Source: Cryoendolithus antarcticus
Taxonomy: Eukaryota > Ascomycota > Dothideomycetes > Cladosporiales > Cladosporiaceae
Direction: 5' to 3'
DNA: 64,000 bases
NCBI GenBank assembly: GCA_002077065.1
Contig: NAJO01000012.1
Span: 868,001 to 932,000 of the forward strand
Shown: positions 15,260 through 24,300 of the stretch, one piece after another
Position numbering within the stretch: the first letter of the stretch is position 1
Layout: every line of letters starts with the position of its first letter
Made by a program: the position numbers and the translations under genes
The notes under the pieces: model-generated
Databases searched by the model: none
What the model saw: only the letters and a program-made list of their open reading frames with translations
What the model was told of the DNA's origin: nothing

Positions 15260-16492
15260 TCAGAGCTTACTCACGAACCCACTCTTATCAATCTTCACCA
15301 GATACTCCTTCCCAATATCCTTCACCTTCGTCACCCCCGCCAACCCCATACACAATCTCACCTCATCCCCCAGCAACCTCAAACACAGCTCCACCCCCTC
15401 CTGCCCCTTGTAAGCCAACCCCCAAAGCACTGGCCGTCCAATCCAGACAAAATCCGCCCCCAGCGCCAGCGCCTTGAACACATCCGTCCCATGCCTCACT
15501 CCACCATCAACATGCACGGGGATCCTGCCCGCCACAGCCTCCACAACCTCGGGTAGTGCGTCGAGCGTCGCCAACGCGCCGTTCAGCTGCCGTCCGCCGT
15601 GGTTGGAGACTACGATGCCGTGAACGCCGTGTTGCACGGCTAAGGCGGCGTCTTCACCCGTAGCGACGCCTTTAATCCAGACCTGCATCTCCGGCTCGCA
15701 CTCTTTCTTTAGCCAAGCTATATCGCGGTCCCAGGAGAGCGTCGGGTTCGCGGCGTGGGAGTGGAAAGTTATAGGTCCCGTAGGCGCGATCCGACCTTTG
15801 CCGTCATGGTAGCCGGCTGTGCTCGACGCCCTCTTAGGCGGACTAGGTCGATTCCCCTCGTCGCCTCCAATATGCCCGGCGACTTCTTGCGCCGCATCGT
15901 CGTCTTCGGCGAAGTTGGCGATTTTGAAATGAGGGGGGAGTTTGAACTGGTTCCTTATCTCCATGTTCCTTCGTCCGAGGAAGGGTGTATCGACAGTCAG
16001 GAAGACGGCTTTGAAACCTGCTTTCTTTGCGCGGGAGATGAGCTTCCGGCTGTGCTCTCTCTCTTCGAACAGATACAATTGTAGCACATTCGGCACCTCG
16101 CCACTCTCCTCTGCGACCTCTTCGAGTGTCGTTGTGGCGAAACTGCTCAGCCCCATCGCTACGCCCATCTTCCTGCACGCTCGCGCTGTGGCTTTCTCCC
16201 CGTCGCTGTGGGCTAGGCACTGCATTGCTGTCGGCGCCACGCCGATGGGTATGCTGTTCTTGTGGCCGAAAATGTCGACGGAAGGGTCTATGGAGGAGAC
16301 ATCTCGCAGGACTCGCGGCCGGATGCGGTATTTGGCGTAGGCGGAGAGGTTTTCCTTGAGGGTTGAGCCGGAGTCGGCGCCTTCATTGTAATAGTCGCGA
16401 GTCTGCTTGTCCATGCGGGTGTGGGCAATGGCTTCCAATTCAGCTATGGTGAGGCAGTTGAGGTCGTGAGGGTCGTTAGAGGGAGCGGCCAT
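15260..16492 (-). CDS. Peroxisomal FMN-dependent (S)-2-hydroxy-acid oxidase
   Basis: Glycolate/lactate-oxidase-type enzyme of 410 aa in one exon. It should oxidise (S)-2-hydroxy acids to 2-oxo acids, using FMN and O2 and releasing H2O2. Visible landmarks are DYYNEGADSGSTL (active-site Tyr region), PIGVAPTAMQ, the TVDTPFLGRR strand, IKGV (FMN-contacting Lys), VVSNHGGRQLN with catalytic His298 and Arg301, and the phosphate-binding VHVDGGVRHGTDVFKALALGA. There is no cytochrome b5 domain, so it is not flavocytochrome b2. It ends in SKL, a canonical PTS1 peroxisomal signal. The usual Asp after GGRQL is Asn304. A 40-residue charged/Pro insert sits in the loop before PTGPITFH. Confidence 0.93.
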   Translation of the reverse strand: MAAPSNDPHDLNCLTIAELEAIAHTRMDKQTRDYYNEGADSGSTLKENLSAYAKYRIRPRVLRDVSSIDPSVDIFGHKNSIPIGVAPTAMQCLAHSDGEKATARACRKMGVAMGLSSFATTTLEEVAEESGEVPNVLQLYLFEEREHSRKLISRAKKAGFKAVFLTVDTPFLGRRNMEIRNQFKLPPHFKIANFAEDDDAAQEVAGHIGGDEGNRPSPPKRASSTAGYHDGKGRIAPTGPITFHSHAANPTLSWDRDIAWLKKECEPEMQVWIKGVATGEDAALAVQHGVHGIVVSNHGGRQLNGALATLDALPEVVEAVAGRIPVHVDGGVRHGTDVFKALALGADFVWIGRPVLWGLAYKGQEGVELCLRLLGDEVRLCMGLAGVTKVKDIGKEYLVKIDKSGFVSKL

Positions 16493-17105
16493 GGTGGCGG
16501 TTGTGGTTTGGTGATCTAGCTAGGGAGGGGGATGATGGGGTATAGATGAGATGGTTATGGGCAAAGAGAGATCGATGAAGGTACTTTTACCAGATCTAGA
16601 TGCTGGGAATAAGCTATCCGATTTCTGCGACTGAGTATTATTCTCTATGACGATCTCTCCTCGGCAGATGTTGCATATTCCGAAGGCTAGAAGCTGTCGT
16701 GTCGAATACTTCACAATGCTGCTCTGACGTACATGGCATTTGCGGAGACATCGAGACGCGGGGGAGCGGAGGCCAAGACGCGGCAGGAAGGCTTCTGTTC
16801 GATCTCGATGTCGACATGCGTGAATTGGACCACTGCATGATGTGTGATGGGGGACTTTGAATGCCTACAAGTGCTCTCCAACGTGAAAGGAGGGTGATCA
16901 GGTGCGGAAGAGGGTACTTGACCAGGTGCGCCCGCTTGAATTGAAGCCTCATCTCAGAGACAATGCAAATGGAGTGGTGAATCGATCATATTGCGCACTG
17001 CCAATCTACGCAAAAGGGGGTATCATATCGCACTCATCACGTCTTCCGCTTCTCCAATCATGCCTGCCAACCTAATTCCACAATCACCTCCCCAGGCCAT
17101 CCAGA
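16493..17105. other. Intergenic, no gene seen
   Basis: Promoter side of the hydroxy-acid oxidase gene and 3' flank of the coiled-coil protein gene. Short ORFs only. Confidence 0.6.
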
Positions 17106-19163
17106 TCAAGAAATCGTATTCCCCCATCTGATCCCCGGTCTCCACCGACTCATTTCCGGCGGTCGACCTAGATCTGCACCCAGCAGACCGTCCAGTCCTG
17201 CCGCAACCGCCGTCGATGCCAGTAATGGTGGCATGTCGACTTCGATGCCACTGTCTCGATCACCGAAGTCACTGCTTTCTAGACTTCCGGTTCCTCGTCC
17301 TTCGCCTCCAAAGCCTTGCCAGACGTCTAGGAAGCCGAGGGTCTGCTCTTCTACGATGTCTTCCGCAGCGAGTAGGGTATCGTCTCCCTCATCCGCGGCA
17401 CCGGGTCCAGCGTCTTCTGAACTGTCTAGCGAGTGCAGCGCGTTGTCCTGGTCGTGTTCATTAGCTAGCACGCGACCACCCAGCTTGACATCGGAAATCT
17501 TGACATGATAGTCTAGCGCCCTCCTCCCTTCTCTCAGCATATCTTCTGCGGCGAACGTGCAGCGTTTGAGACTCTGGTTCATCATCTGGCTCTGCACAAG
17601 CAACTCCTTATGCCTCTCCAGATCCTTCCTCAGCCTCTCCTCGTCCTTGGCCAACCGCGCAGCATCCCTCGCGCTGCCCAGTCGCCGTGATGGAGACATA
17701 GCGCTCGTGTCGTTTGAAAATACGCTCGAACTCTCGTCATCATCCTCGGAGTGACTAGACCCGTCGTATATATCTGTGAAGCCCGAGGGGAGGCCAAAGT
17801 CCGCATCGTAGTCGCCCGGCTCGGCATCTTCGTCCGCTTCGCCTACGGCGCTGAGACCTTCGCTTAGTCGGGCTGTGCGGTCATCGAAGCGGCCTGCTCT
17901 AGACAGACGACGGAAGCGCTTGAGCTCCGACTTCTGCCGTCGTACTTCTCGTTCGAGGCTGGCGTTGATGGCTAGCAGCGAGGAATTGGAAATCTCGAGA
18001 TCGAGGAGTTTGCGCTCGCGCCGGGCGTCGGAGGCGAGATCGGAGAGGCCTTTCGTTGGAGACAGTGGGGACTCAGCAGGCTTGGTCTGTGTCTGCAAAG
18101 ACAGTGGCGACGGCGTGTTGTTTTGAGGTTCTAGCGTCGTGGCTGAGCGCCGCCGGGGCTCATTCGAAGCAGGTGAGTCTAGAGACGATAGACTGGGCGA
18201 CTTGCGATGTGGTGTCTGCTCGCTGCTGATTGTGCGAGGTGCGAGTGGTCGCTGTGCACCCTCGAGAGCTTGTGGCGAAGGCAGTGGCGAGGGCCGAGAT
18301 CCGAAGATCTGCGAAGCACCTTTACGGTAGGAGAGGTGGATGTTCTCCTTGCTCGGAGACGGGGAGCGAGCAGCAGCACTATGTCGGGGAAGAGTCGCGA
18401 AGAAGGGCGAGGTGTTGGACACTGTACTCAGCGCAGGCGACAGGATGGGTGGGCTGTTCAATGGACCAGATACCGGGTCTGTCCTTGCACGCACTCCTGA
18501 GGTCCTCGCATCGGAGACGATAGACGACGGTCGTGATGATTTGCGTGTAGCTGTGACTCCGTTCGTACCCTCATGCTGCCCGTCCGCATAGAAGAATGCT
18601 GCAGGCTTCTTCGCCTCGACTTTCTTCGGTGCTGGTTCCAGGTTGCGCGCCTCGCTGGCATGGAAGAAACGACTGTCAATGCTCCCCACAGCTTGACTGC
18701 TGAGATCGACGAAGCCAGGCGATGTAGTCAAAGGCGAACGTGCCCTGCCTGCTCCACCGATCAAACTCTTCGGCCGTGTCGCGCGACCTGACGCAATGCT
18801 CGACACGCCATCGCCACCCCGATCGCTCGTCACGCTTGCCCGTCCACTGATCAAGCTTGGCGACTGCCCTCCATCCACCGGCATTCCAGACCCCTCCACT
18901 CTCGTCTTCCGTGTCGAAGATCGCGGCGTAACATTGCCCAGGTCCTTCACCGGCGTCTCGGTCTGCCTCGGCGGTGTAGCTCGCGCATTCAAAGGACCCG
19001 CAAGCGCATCTTGCCTGACTGTGAGCGGTCGTCTGACTGCCCCACCTGGCGACGATGTCGGCGCGACAACTACGCGTGGTGCTAGGGGTGTTCGTGGAGT
19101 CCAATTCGCAGCGAGTGTAGGCGTGAGGGTGCGGCCGTCTGTCGCGGGTCGATGGGTAGACAT
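17106..19163 (-). CDS. Fungal Ser/Pro-rich coiled-coil protein
   Basis: Open frame of 685 codons, no introns seen. The first ~370 residues are Ser/Thr/Pro/Arg-rich and look disordered. A predicted coiled coil follows (RKLLDLEISNSSLLAINASL, then REVRRQKSELKRFRRLSRAG). Next come an acidic Ser-rich linker and a second helical segment (ARLAKDEERLRKDLERHKEL, QSQMMNQSLKRCTFAAEDML). The C-terminus ends in RWRPGIRWGN. The SSLLAINASLE...RFRRLSRAGR block looks like a conserved ascomycete protein, but I cannot give it a function. A cytoskeletal or cell-cycle role would be a guess from composition. It is divergent from the Pol kappa gene with 335 nt between start codons. Confidence 0.75.
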   Translation of the reverse strand: MSTHRPATDGRTLTPTLAANWTPRTPLAPRVVVAPTSSPGGAVRRPLTVRQDALAGPLNARATPPRQTETPVKDLGNVTPRSSTRKTRVEGSGMPVDGGQSPSLISGRASVTSDRGGDGVSSIASGRATRPKSLIGGAGRARSPLTTSPGFVDLSSQAVGSIDSRFFHASEARNLEPAPKKVEAKKPAAFFYADGQHEGTNGVTATRKSSRPSSIVSDARTSGVRARTDPVSGPLNSPPILSPALSTVSNTSPFFATLPRHSAAARSPSPSKENIHLSYRKGASQIFGSRPSPLPSPQALEGAQRPLAPRTISSEQTPHRKSPSLSSLDSPASNEPRRRSATTLEPQNNTPSPLSLQTQTKPAESPLSPTKGLSDLASDARRERKLLDLEISNSSLLAINASLEREVRRQKSELKRFRRLSRAGRFDDRTARLSEGLSAVGEADEDAEPGDYDADFGLPSGFTDIYDGSSHSEDDDESSSVFSNDTSAMSPSRRLGSARDAARLAKDEERLRKDLERHKELLVQSQMMNQSLKRCTFAAEDMLREGRRALDYHVKISDVKLGGRVLANEHDQDNALHSLDSSEDAGPGAADEGDDTLLAAEDIVEEQTLGFLDVWQGFGGEGRGTGSLESSDFGDRDSGIEVDMPPLLASTAVAAGLDGLLGADLGRPPEMSRWRPGIRWGNTIS

Positions 19164-19498
19164 GGAGCGCCACGTCGTGTCATGTCTTGATGTGTCCCGC
19201 GATTCTGGGTCAGTGGTCGGTGTCGTCGCAGTCCATGCTAGTCACGAAATGGCCTCGTCGCAATGTTGACTCGCCGCCCAAACAATTGATGACGGAGTGG
19301 AATGCATGGGGATGCATGTCATTGTCGGGGGTGTGTGTAGGGATTATGCCGACACCCCACACTACGGCAGTGTCAATCGCGTGAGCGTCGCGTAAATATA
19401 CTTTCTACACCTCGATGGACGTGCATGTCAAACAAGTCCGATCATGAGTGGCAACGTGAAGGCATTAGACATATTGCATATATTATGGAGTATCTAGA
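19164..19498. promoter_or_regulatory. Shared divergent upstream region, coiled-coil gene and Pol kappa
   Basis: 335 nt separate the start codons of two outward-facing genes, so both promoters must lie here. The last 40 nt before the Pol kappa ATG are AT-rich (CATATATTATGG). No specific operator is identified. Confidence 0.5.
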
Positions 19499-21481
19499 AT
19501 GCCTCGCCACAACGAAGACCTCGCTGGCGAGGCTCAGGCTGCGGTCGATCAGGCTGCACCACCGGCAGCCAGCCAGCATCATACCTTGAAGTACCATTTG
19601 CTAGGCCCTTCCCTCACAAAGTCCGGCCAGGATGGCGTGGACCAGAAGAAGGTCTCCGAGATCATCTACAATGCCTCCAAGGGAAGCCGATACTTCAACA
19701 ATGAGGAGAACAAGGACCGAAACCTCACGGTCAAGATCAACCGTATCTTGGCCAAGAAGCGCGAGCTAGAGCGCGTAGAGGCGCAGGGAGGGCTCAAGAA
19801 TGATCTACGAAAGGCAGACGAGTACATCGCGGAGCTGGAACTGAGTCGGGAGCTAGACCAGGTGCTGGTGCACATGGACTGTGATGCCTTTTACGCTGCT
19901 GTAGAGGAGCTCGATCACCCCGAGCTCCGCGATGTCCCATTTGCAGTCGGCAAAGGAGTGCTTACGACTTGCAACTATCATGCCCGTAAGTTCGGCTGCC
20001 GAAGTGGCATGGCTGGCTTCGTAGCGGATAAGCTCTGCCCTGGCTTGATCCACATACCTCTAAACTTCGACAAGTACACCGCGAAGGCGAAAGAAGTCCG
20101 CACAGTCCTCGAGCGCTACGATCCACGCTTCGAGTCCGCGAGTCTAGACGAAGCATACCTGAATGTCACAGCCTACTGCGAGGAGCACGACATGTCTGGC
20201 GAAGATGTCGTGAGCCAGATGCGCGCTGAGGTCTTCGAGGAGTGTAAGATCACCATCTCCGCTGGCATAGCTGCGAACGCCAAGCTAGCGAAAATCTGCA
20301 GCAACATTAATAAGCCCAATGGACAATTTCTCCTGCCCTCAGACCGCGCCAGCATCCTAGCCTTCATGCGCGATCTGCCCACGCGGAAGGTCAACGGCGT
20401 AGGCCGTGTCTTCGAGCGTGAGCTAGACGCTATCGGAGTCAAGACCTGCGGCGACATCTACGCTCAACGGCAGTACCTTCGCGGTCTGTTTGGCGAGAAA
20501 GCGTTCGAGTTCCTGATGTCCATCCATCTCGGACTCGGCCGGACGAATGTGCAGCCAGCCGAGGAACATGAGCGCAAGAGTGTAGGCACCGAGAGCACAT
20601 TCCACGACATGGAGGATCCTACTGAGCTGCGGGAGAAGCTACGCTGGATCGCCGATGAACTTGAGAAAGATCTGGAGCGTACGCAATTCAAAGGTCGGAC
20701 GTTGGTTTTGAAAGTCAAGCTGCACAGCTACGAAGTCTTCACGCGGCAGTTTCAGCCTCCTAAAGCTGTCCACAAGGCCGATGATCTCTACAACTTTGGT
20801 CTACAGATGTTCGAGAAGATCGAGAAGGAGATCCCCGGCCTCAAACTCCGACTCATGGGTCTCCGCTGCACGCACCTCGTATCTATGAAAAAAGGCGAGC
20901 GCGACTTCTTCGGCCGCTCACGCCAACCCTCCCGCGGCTCTCGCGAGCCCTCCGAAGCCCCAGGACCAGATCTAGACTCCGAAGGCTGGCAAAAGTGGCC
21001 CGACGAAGAGTTCGAAGCCGCCGCCCGCCTCGAACAACAAGACGAGATGGAAGAACTCGAGCGCCTCTCCCAGCAAGATCAAAACCCCACCATCCCCTCC
21101 GAAAATTCCGAGCGCAAAGCCTTCGAAGTCCGCAAACACGACAACGGGTTCGCCTGGCGCCTGCTCCTCGAAGAAGAACGCGCGAAAGAGGAAGCTGAGG
21201 CTCGGCTGAAAAATCCGCTGCCGGAGCAGTGGGATTGTCCTATTTGCGCGGTGCCGCAGGATGCCGATGAGAGGGCCTTCAACGCGCATATTGATGCTTG
21301 CTTGTCACGGCAGACGATAAAGGAGATAGTGCATACCGTTGAGCCTGTGGCGCAGGTGGCGAGTCCGGTGATGCCGCCGCCACTTAGTACTGCGAGGCGG
21401 AAACGGGGGAGGCCGCCGAGTGGTGGTGGAGGGGCAGGGGAGGTGGGGGATAAGAGGGCGCGGAAAGCGTTCTTCGCCTAG
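19499..21481 (+). CDS. POLK: DNA polymerase kappa (Y-family, DinB type)
   Basis: Translesion polymerase that extends primers past minor-groove adducts and mismatches in the nucleus. Single exon, 660 aa. It has the N-clasp typical of Pol kappa (MPRH start; KYHLLGPSLTKSGQDGVDQK, ASKGSRYFNNEENKD). Motif I is VHMDCDAFYAAVE and motif III is SASLDEAYLN, giving the three catalytic acidic residues. Helix-hairpin-helix residues follow (RKVNGVGRVFERELDAIGV), then the little-finger domain (RKSVGTESTF, RTLVLKVKLHSYEVFTRQ, LRLMGLRCTHL). The C-terminus has one UBZ-type finger (WDCPICAVPQ with FNAHIDACL, C2HC spacing), an AT-hook-like KRGRPPSGG and a basic tail ending RKAFFA. Human Pol kappa has two UBZ fingers; here one is seen. 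Confidence 0.96.
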   Translation: MPRHNEDLAGEAQAAVDQAAPPAASQHHTLKYHLLGPSLTKSGQDGVDQKKVSEIIYNASKGSRYFNNEENKDRNLTVKINRILAKKRELERVEAQGGLKNDLRKADEYIAELELSRELDQVLVHMDCDAFYAAVEELDHPELRDVPFAVGKGVLTTCNYHARKFGCRSGMAGFVADKLCPGLIHIPLNFDKYTAKAKEVRTVLERYDPRFESASLDEAYLNVTAYCEEHDMSGEDVVSQMRAEVFEECKITISAGIAANAKLAKICSNINKPNGQFLLPSDRASILAFMRDLPTRKVNGVGRVFERELDAIGVKTCGDIYAQRQYLRGLFGEKAFEFLMSIHLGLGRTNVQPAEEHERKSVGTESTFHDMEDPTELREKLRWIADELEKDLERTQFKGRTLVLKVKLHSYEVFTRQFQPPKAVHKADDLYNFGLQMFEKIEKEIPGLKLRLMGLRCTHLVSMKKGERDFFGRSRQPSRGSREPSEAPGPDLDSEGWQKWPDEEFEAAARLEQQDEMEELERLSQQDQNPTIPSENSERKAFEVRKHDNGFAWRLLLEEERAKEEAEARLKNPLPEQWDCPICAVPQDADERAFNAHIDACLSRQTIKEIVHTVEPVAQVASPVMPPPLSTARRKRGRPPSGGGGAGEVGDKRARKAFFA

Positions 21482-21630
21482 GCCCACACTTAAGCAGGTG
21501 ATGCGAAAGCTGCAGCATTACACGCAGGGTAGGCACTATCGTGCGTCTATACATCTGTACATCTCCTCACATCGCGCATTGCACATATCGTCGAGGTTTC
21601 CGCCTCGTCCACAGCCAAGGTAAGCACACC

Positions 21631-23418
21631 TCATAGTTTTGCAGCCGCCATGATCATCTCTAGCGCCTCGATCAACTTCTCATCCTCGTACCGCCTCCCC
21701 ACAAGCTGCAGCGAGATCGGCGCATCAGTGTAAGTCTCTGGCTTGTCTGTAGGATTTCCGTCAGTGCGATCCCTCCCTAGGTAGTCGTATACCACATAGA
21801 CGACAATGTGATACTCACAAAGCTCATGATTATACTCATCCTTCTCGTTCATTGGCTTGTACGTCTTATCGACCTTATCCTCCGCTCCGCAGTACAGCCC
21901 AGTCGGGAAAACCACAGCTGGGTAATCTAGGAGGTTCCATTGCGAAGTGTAGTTCCAGTATCGTGCGCAGTTTAGTGGTGGTGCGCAGCCGGGGCCGACG
22001 GGGCAGAGGATCACGTCGACCATGTCGTCTTCCTTGGCTAGTGGTGCAGCAACGTCTAGCTCGCCTTTCTGCTCTGGACCCGGGAGCGATGTACCGATGC
22101 TGTTCCAGTGCTTCGTGTAAGCTGCGCGATAGGCATCTCGTTCCCCAGTCAAGCGCCAGACTTCTGTGACGGACAGTGACTTCATGTTCGGGTTCTCCTT
22201 GATGATGAACTTACTCAGCGGCCGCCAGGGTTCTCCGGAGGCGTCTATGGCTTCTTTCTCCTCGGCGGCGCCGTCTGCGAAGTAGAGGGACGAGATGATG
22301 CGCCAGGCTCTGTCGTGGTCGTAAGGTGGGAAGTCGATGATCTCGATGTCAGGGTGGCTGGAGAGCTTGGAGACCACAGAGTCGATACCTCGGAGGATGG
22401 GAGGGTGCGGGCGGACCATACCGTCATCGCGCAGTACGCCGATACGGAGTTTCCGCTTTCCTCCAGCATCACGCCGGAGCAGGTCTCCCGTAGCTTTCCA
22501 CGGCAATGGCACCAACATCGGATCATGCAGCCACGGTTTCTGATCTATCAGCACTTTCATGAACACCTTGATCCCCTCCAGACTCGTACTGAGCGGCCCA
22601 ACGACAGGCACTACATGCTCCTCCCCTATCATGGTCGCCGCGAAGCCATCAAGCGGTAAGCGATAGCTACTCGGTCGCAAGCCAAAGACACCCTGATTCG
22701 CGGCTGGACTACGAATGGAGCCGCCTATATCAGTTCCGATGCCGAGACAGCTGCCGCGAAGTCCTACGAGCGCGCCTTCGCCGCCACTGGATCCTCCGGA
22801 GGTAAGGGTGGTGTTGTAGGGATTGACTGTCACGCCGAAGATGTTGGAGCTGGTTTCGAGGTGCATTAGGGTTTGCGGCTCTGTGGTTCGGGCGTAGAAG
22901 ACTGCGCCGGCGCTCCAGAGAAGCCTTAGGATTAGGGCGTCAGAAGTGCCTTTCTGACCTACCCAAGATATGAAGCCAGCGTTCAGATCGAGGTCTTTCA
23001 TCGAGATGTGCTCTTTGACGCTTATTGGCAGGCCGTGCAGAGGACCGACCGGCTTCTTACGGGTGGCATAGTAGTCGTCTAGGGCTTTTGCGCGGGCCAG
23101 GGCACGGGCGGGGAGGAGCTCGGTTATGCAGTTTACCAGCTTTGAGGCGAGGCCGGCGCGTTGGAGAAAGGCTGTTGTCACGGCTGTGGAAGTGAGGGCA
23201 CCGGTGGAGAGCTGGGAGAGGAGACTCTCGGGAGGAGACTCGGTGATGTGGAGGACGTCCTTGGGAAGGAGCTGGCTAGGGATGCCAGTGACGTTCCAAG
23301 GGAGCTCGCCTGGTGGGTTTGAAACTGCGGGTTTGACTTTGGCAATGGTGTCGTCGCGGTGCTTTTGGGCCGTTGCAGCGACGTCTTGCCAGGACAAGCC
23401 TTGGGCCGTGAGAGACAT
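21631..23418 (-). CDS. Amidase signature family protein (fungal amidase)
   Basis: Serine amidase of about 571 aa that hydrolyses a carboxamide to acid plus ammonia; the substrate cannot be read from sequence. The Ser-cisSer-Lys triad is complete: Lys135 in PISVKEHIS, Ser210 in TSGGSSGGEG, Ser234 in GTDIGGSIRSPA. The N-terminal ESPPESLLSQL and C-terminal DAPISLQLVGRRYEDE match acetamidase-type fungal amidases. An intron at 21747-21818 (GTGAGT...ACAG, 72 nt) is inferred. It is a multiple of three without stops, so the unspliced frame also stays open, but splicing turns an odd VVYVVYDYLGRDRTDG insert into the expected NHELYKPETYTDAP. No signal peptide; likely cytosolic. Confidence 0.92.
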   Translation of the reverse strand: MSLTAQGLSWQDVAATAQKHRDDTIAKVKPAVSNPPGELPWNVTGIPSQLLPKDVLHITESPPESLLSQLSTGALTSTAVTTAFLQRAGLASKLVNCITELLPARALARAKALDDYYATRKKPVGPLHGLPISVKEHISMKDLDLNAGFISWVGQKGTSDALILRLLWSAGAVFYARTTEPQTLMHLETSSNIFGVTVNPYNTTLTSGGSSGGEGALVGLRGSCLGIGTDIGGSIRSPAANQGVFGLRPSSYRLPLDGFAATMIGEEHVVPVVGPLSTSLEGIKVFMKVLIDQKPWLHDPMLVPLPWKATGDLLRRDAGGKRKLRIGVLRDDGMVRPHPPILRGIDSVVSKLSSHPDIEIIDFPPYDHDRAWRIISSLYFADGAAEEKEAIDASGEPWRPLSKFIIKENPNMKSLSVTEVWRLTGERDAYRAAYTKHWNSIGTSLPGPEQKGELDVAAPLAKEDDMVDVILCPVGPGCAPPLNCARYWNYTSQWNLLDYPAVVFPTGLYCGAEDKVDKTYKPMNEKDEYNHELCEYHIVVYVVYDYLGRDRTDGNPTDKPETYTDAPISLQLVGRRYEDEKLIEALEMIMAAAKL

Positions 23419-24300
23419 GATGAAGCTGACTTGCCGATCAAGGAAAAGGAAGCAATGCTCGGGATTGACAAGGACCGTATCGCAAACAAATGCTGAAGGA
23501 CGGACGGTGACCTGGAAGAGCAGAGCGAAGACGACTTACGTGTGCCACTACGGACTACATCAGTGTGCTCTCAATGGCATGATGATAGCAGCAAGTTGCT
23601 AGATAGGCGACTTCACGATAGCAGAGCTGCACCACACTGATACAGGTGGGGCCAGTGGGCATGCAAGCTGCTGTGCTGCTCCTGCCACACGCGGCAGTTC
23701 TGGCGGTGCTGTGCAGCACATGGTCGTTAGAGCGGATATGTGTCGAGGTCTGCGATGTGTTCCGGGACCAAGTCGGCGAATGATCGATTGACGATACACC
23801 CGACGGATGTGCTCACGGGAGGACAGTCTTGTGCTACTCCCATGGTACTGTAGGTGTCCGATGCCAAACGTGGCAAGCTAGAGCCGCCGAAGCTAGCAAT
23901 GTTGTTGCTGGGTGTAGACTTTGTCGGATACGAAGCCAAGCAATGGATGTCTTCTCTCTTGCTCCCACATCGCGGTGATTACCATCCCATGATACTAGAA
24001 TGTGGAGTAAACAACGGTGAAGGTTGTTCACACCATCTCCGCCTCCACAAACGGTCCCGAGCATGACTCGAGCTTAGGCAATGAATGCCAGCGAACCTCG
24101 GCTCGCGTCGCTAAACGAACGTCCGACGAGCAGCTCGCAACGATGTCGTCGATCTCAGCCTCAGCCGCTTGCTGTAAAAGTAGTCACGATCATTGCATTA
24201 CCATTCGTCCGACTCTCGACGGCGCTCAAGTTAAGGTATTCGAAGTGAATCAAGGCTTCGACTTCGAAACCTGGGAGACTCGATTATTACTACTGACATC
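23419..24300. other. Intergenic between divergent amidase and acyl-CoA synthetase genes
   Basis: Should hold both promoters. Short ORFs on both strands show no recognisable protein content. Confidence 0.55.
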
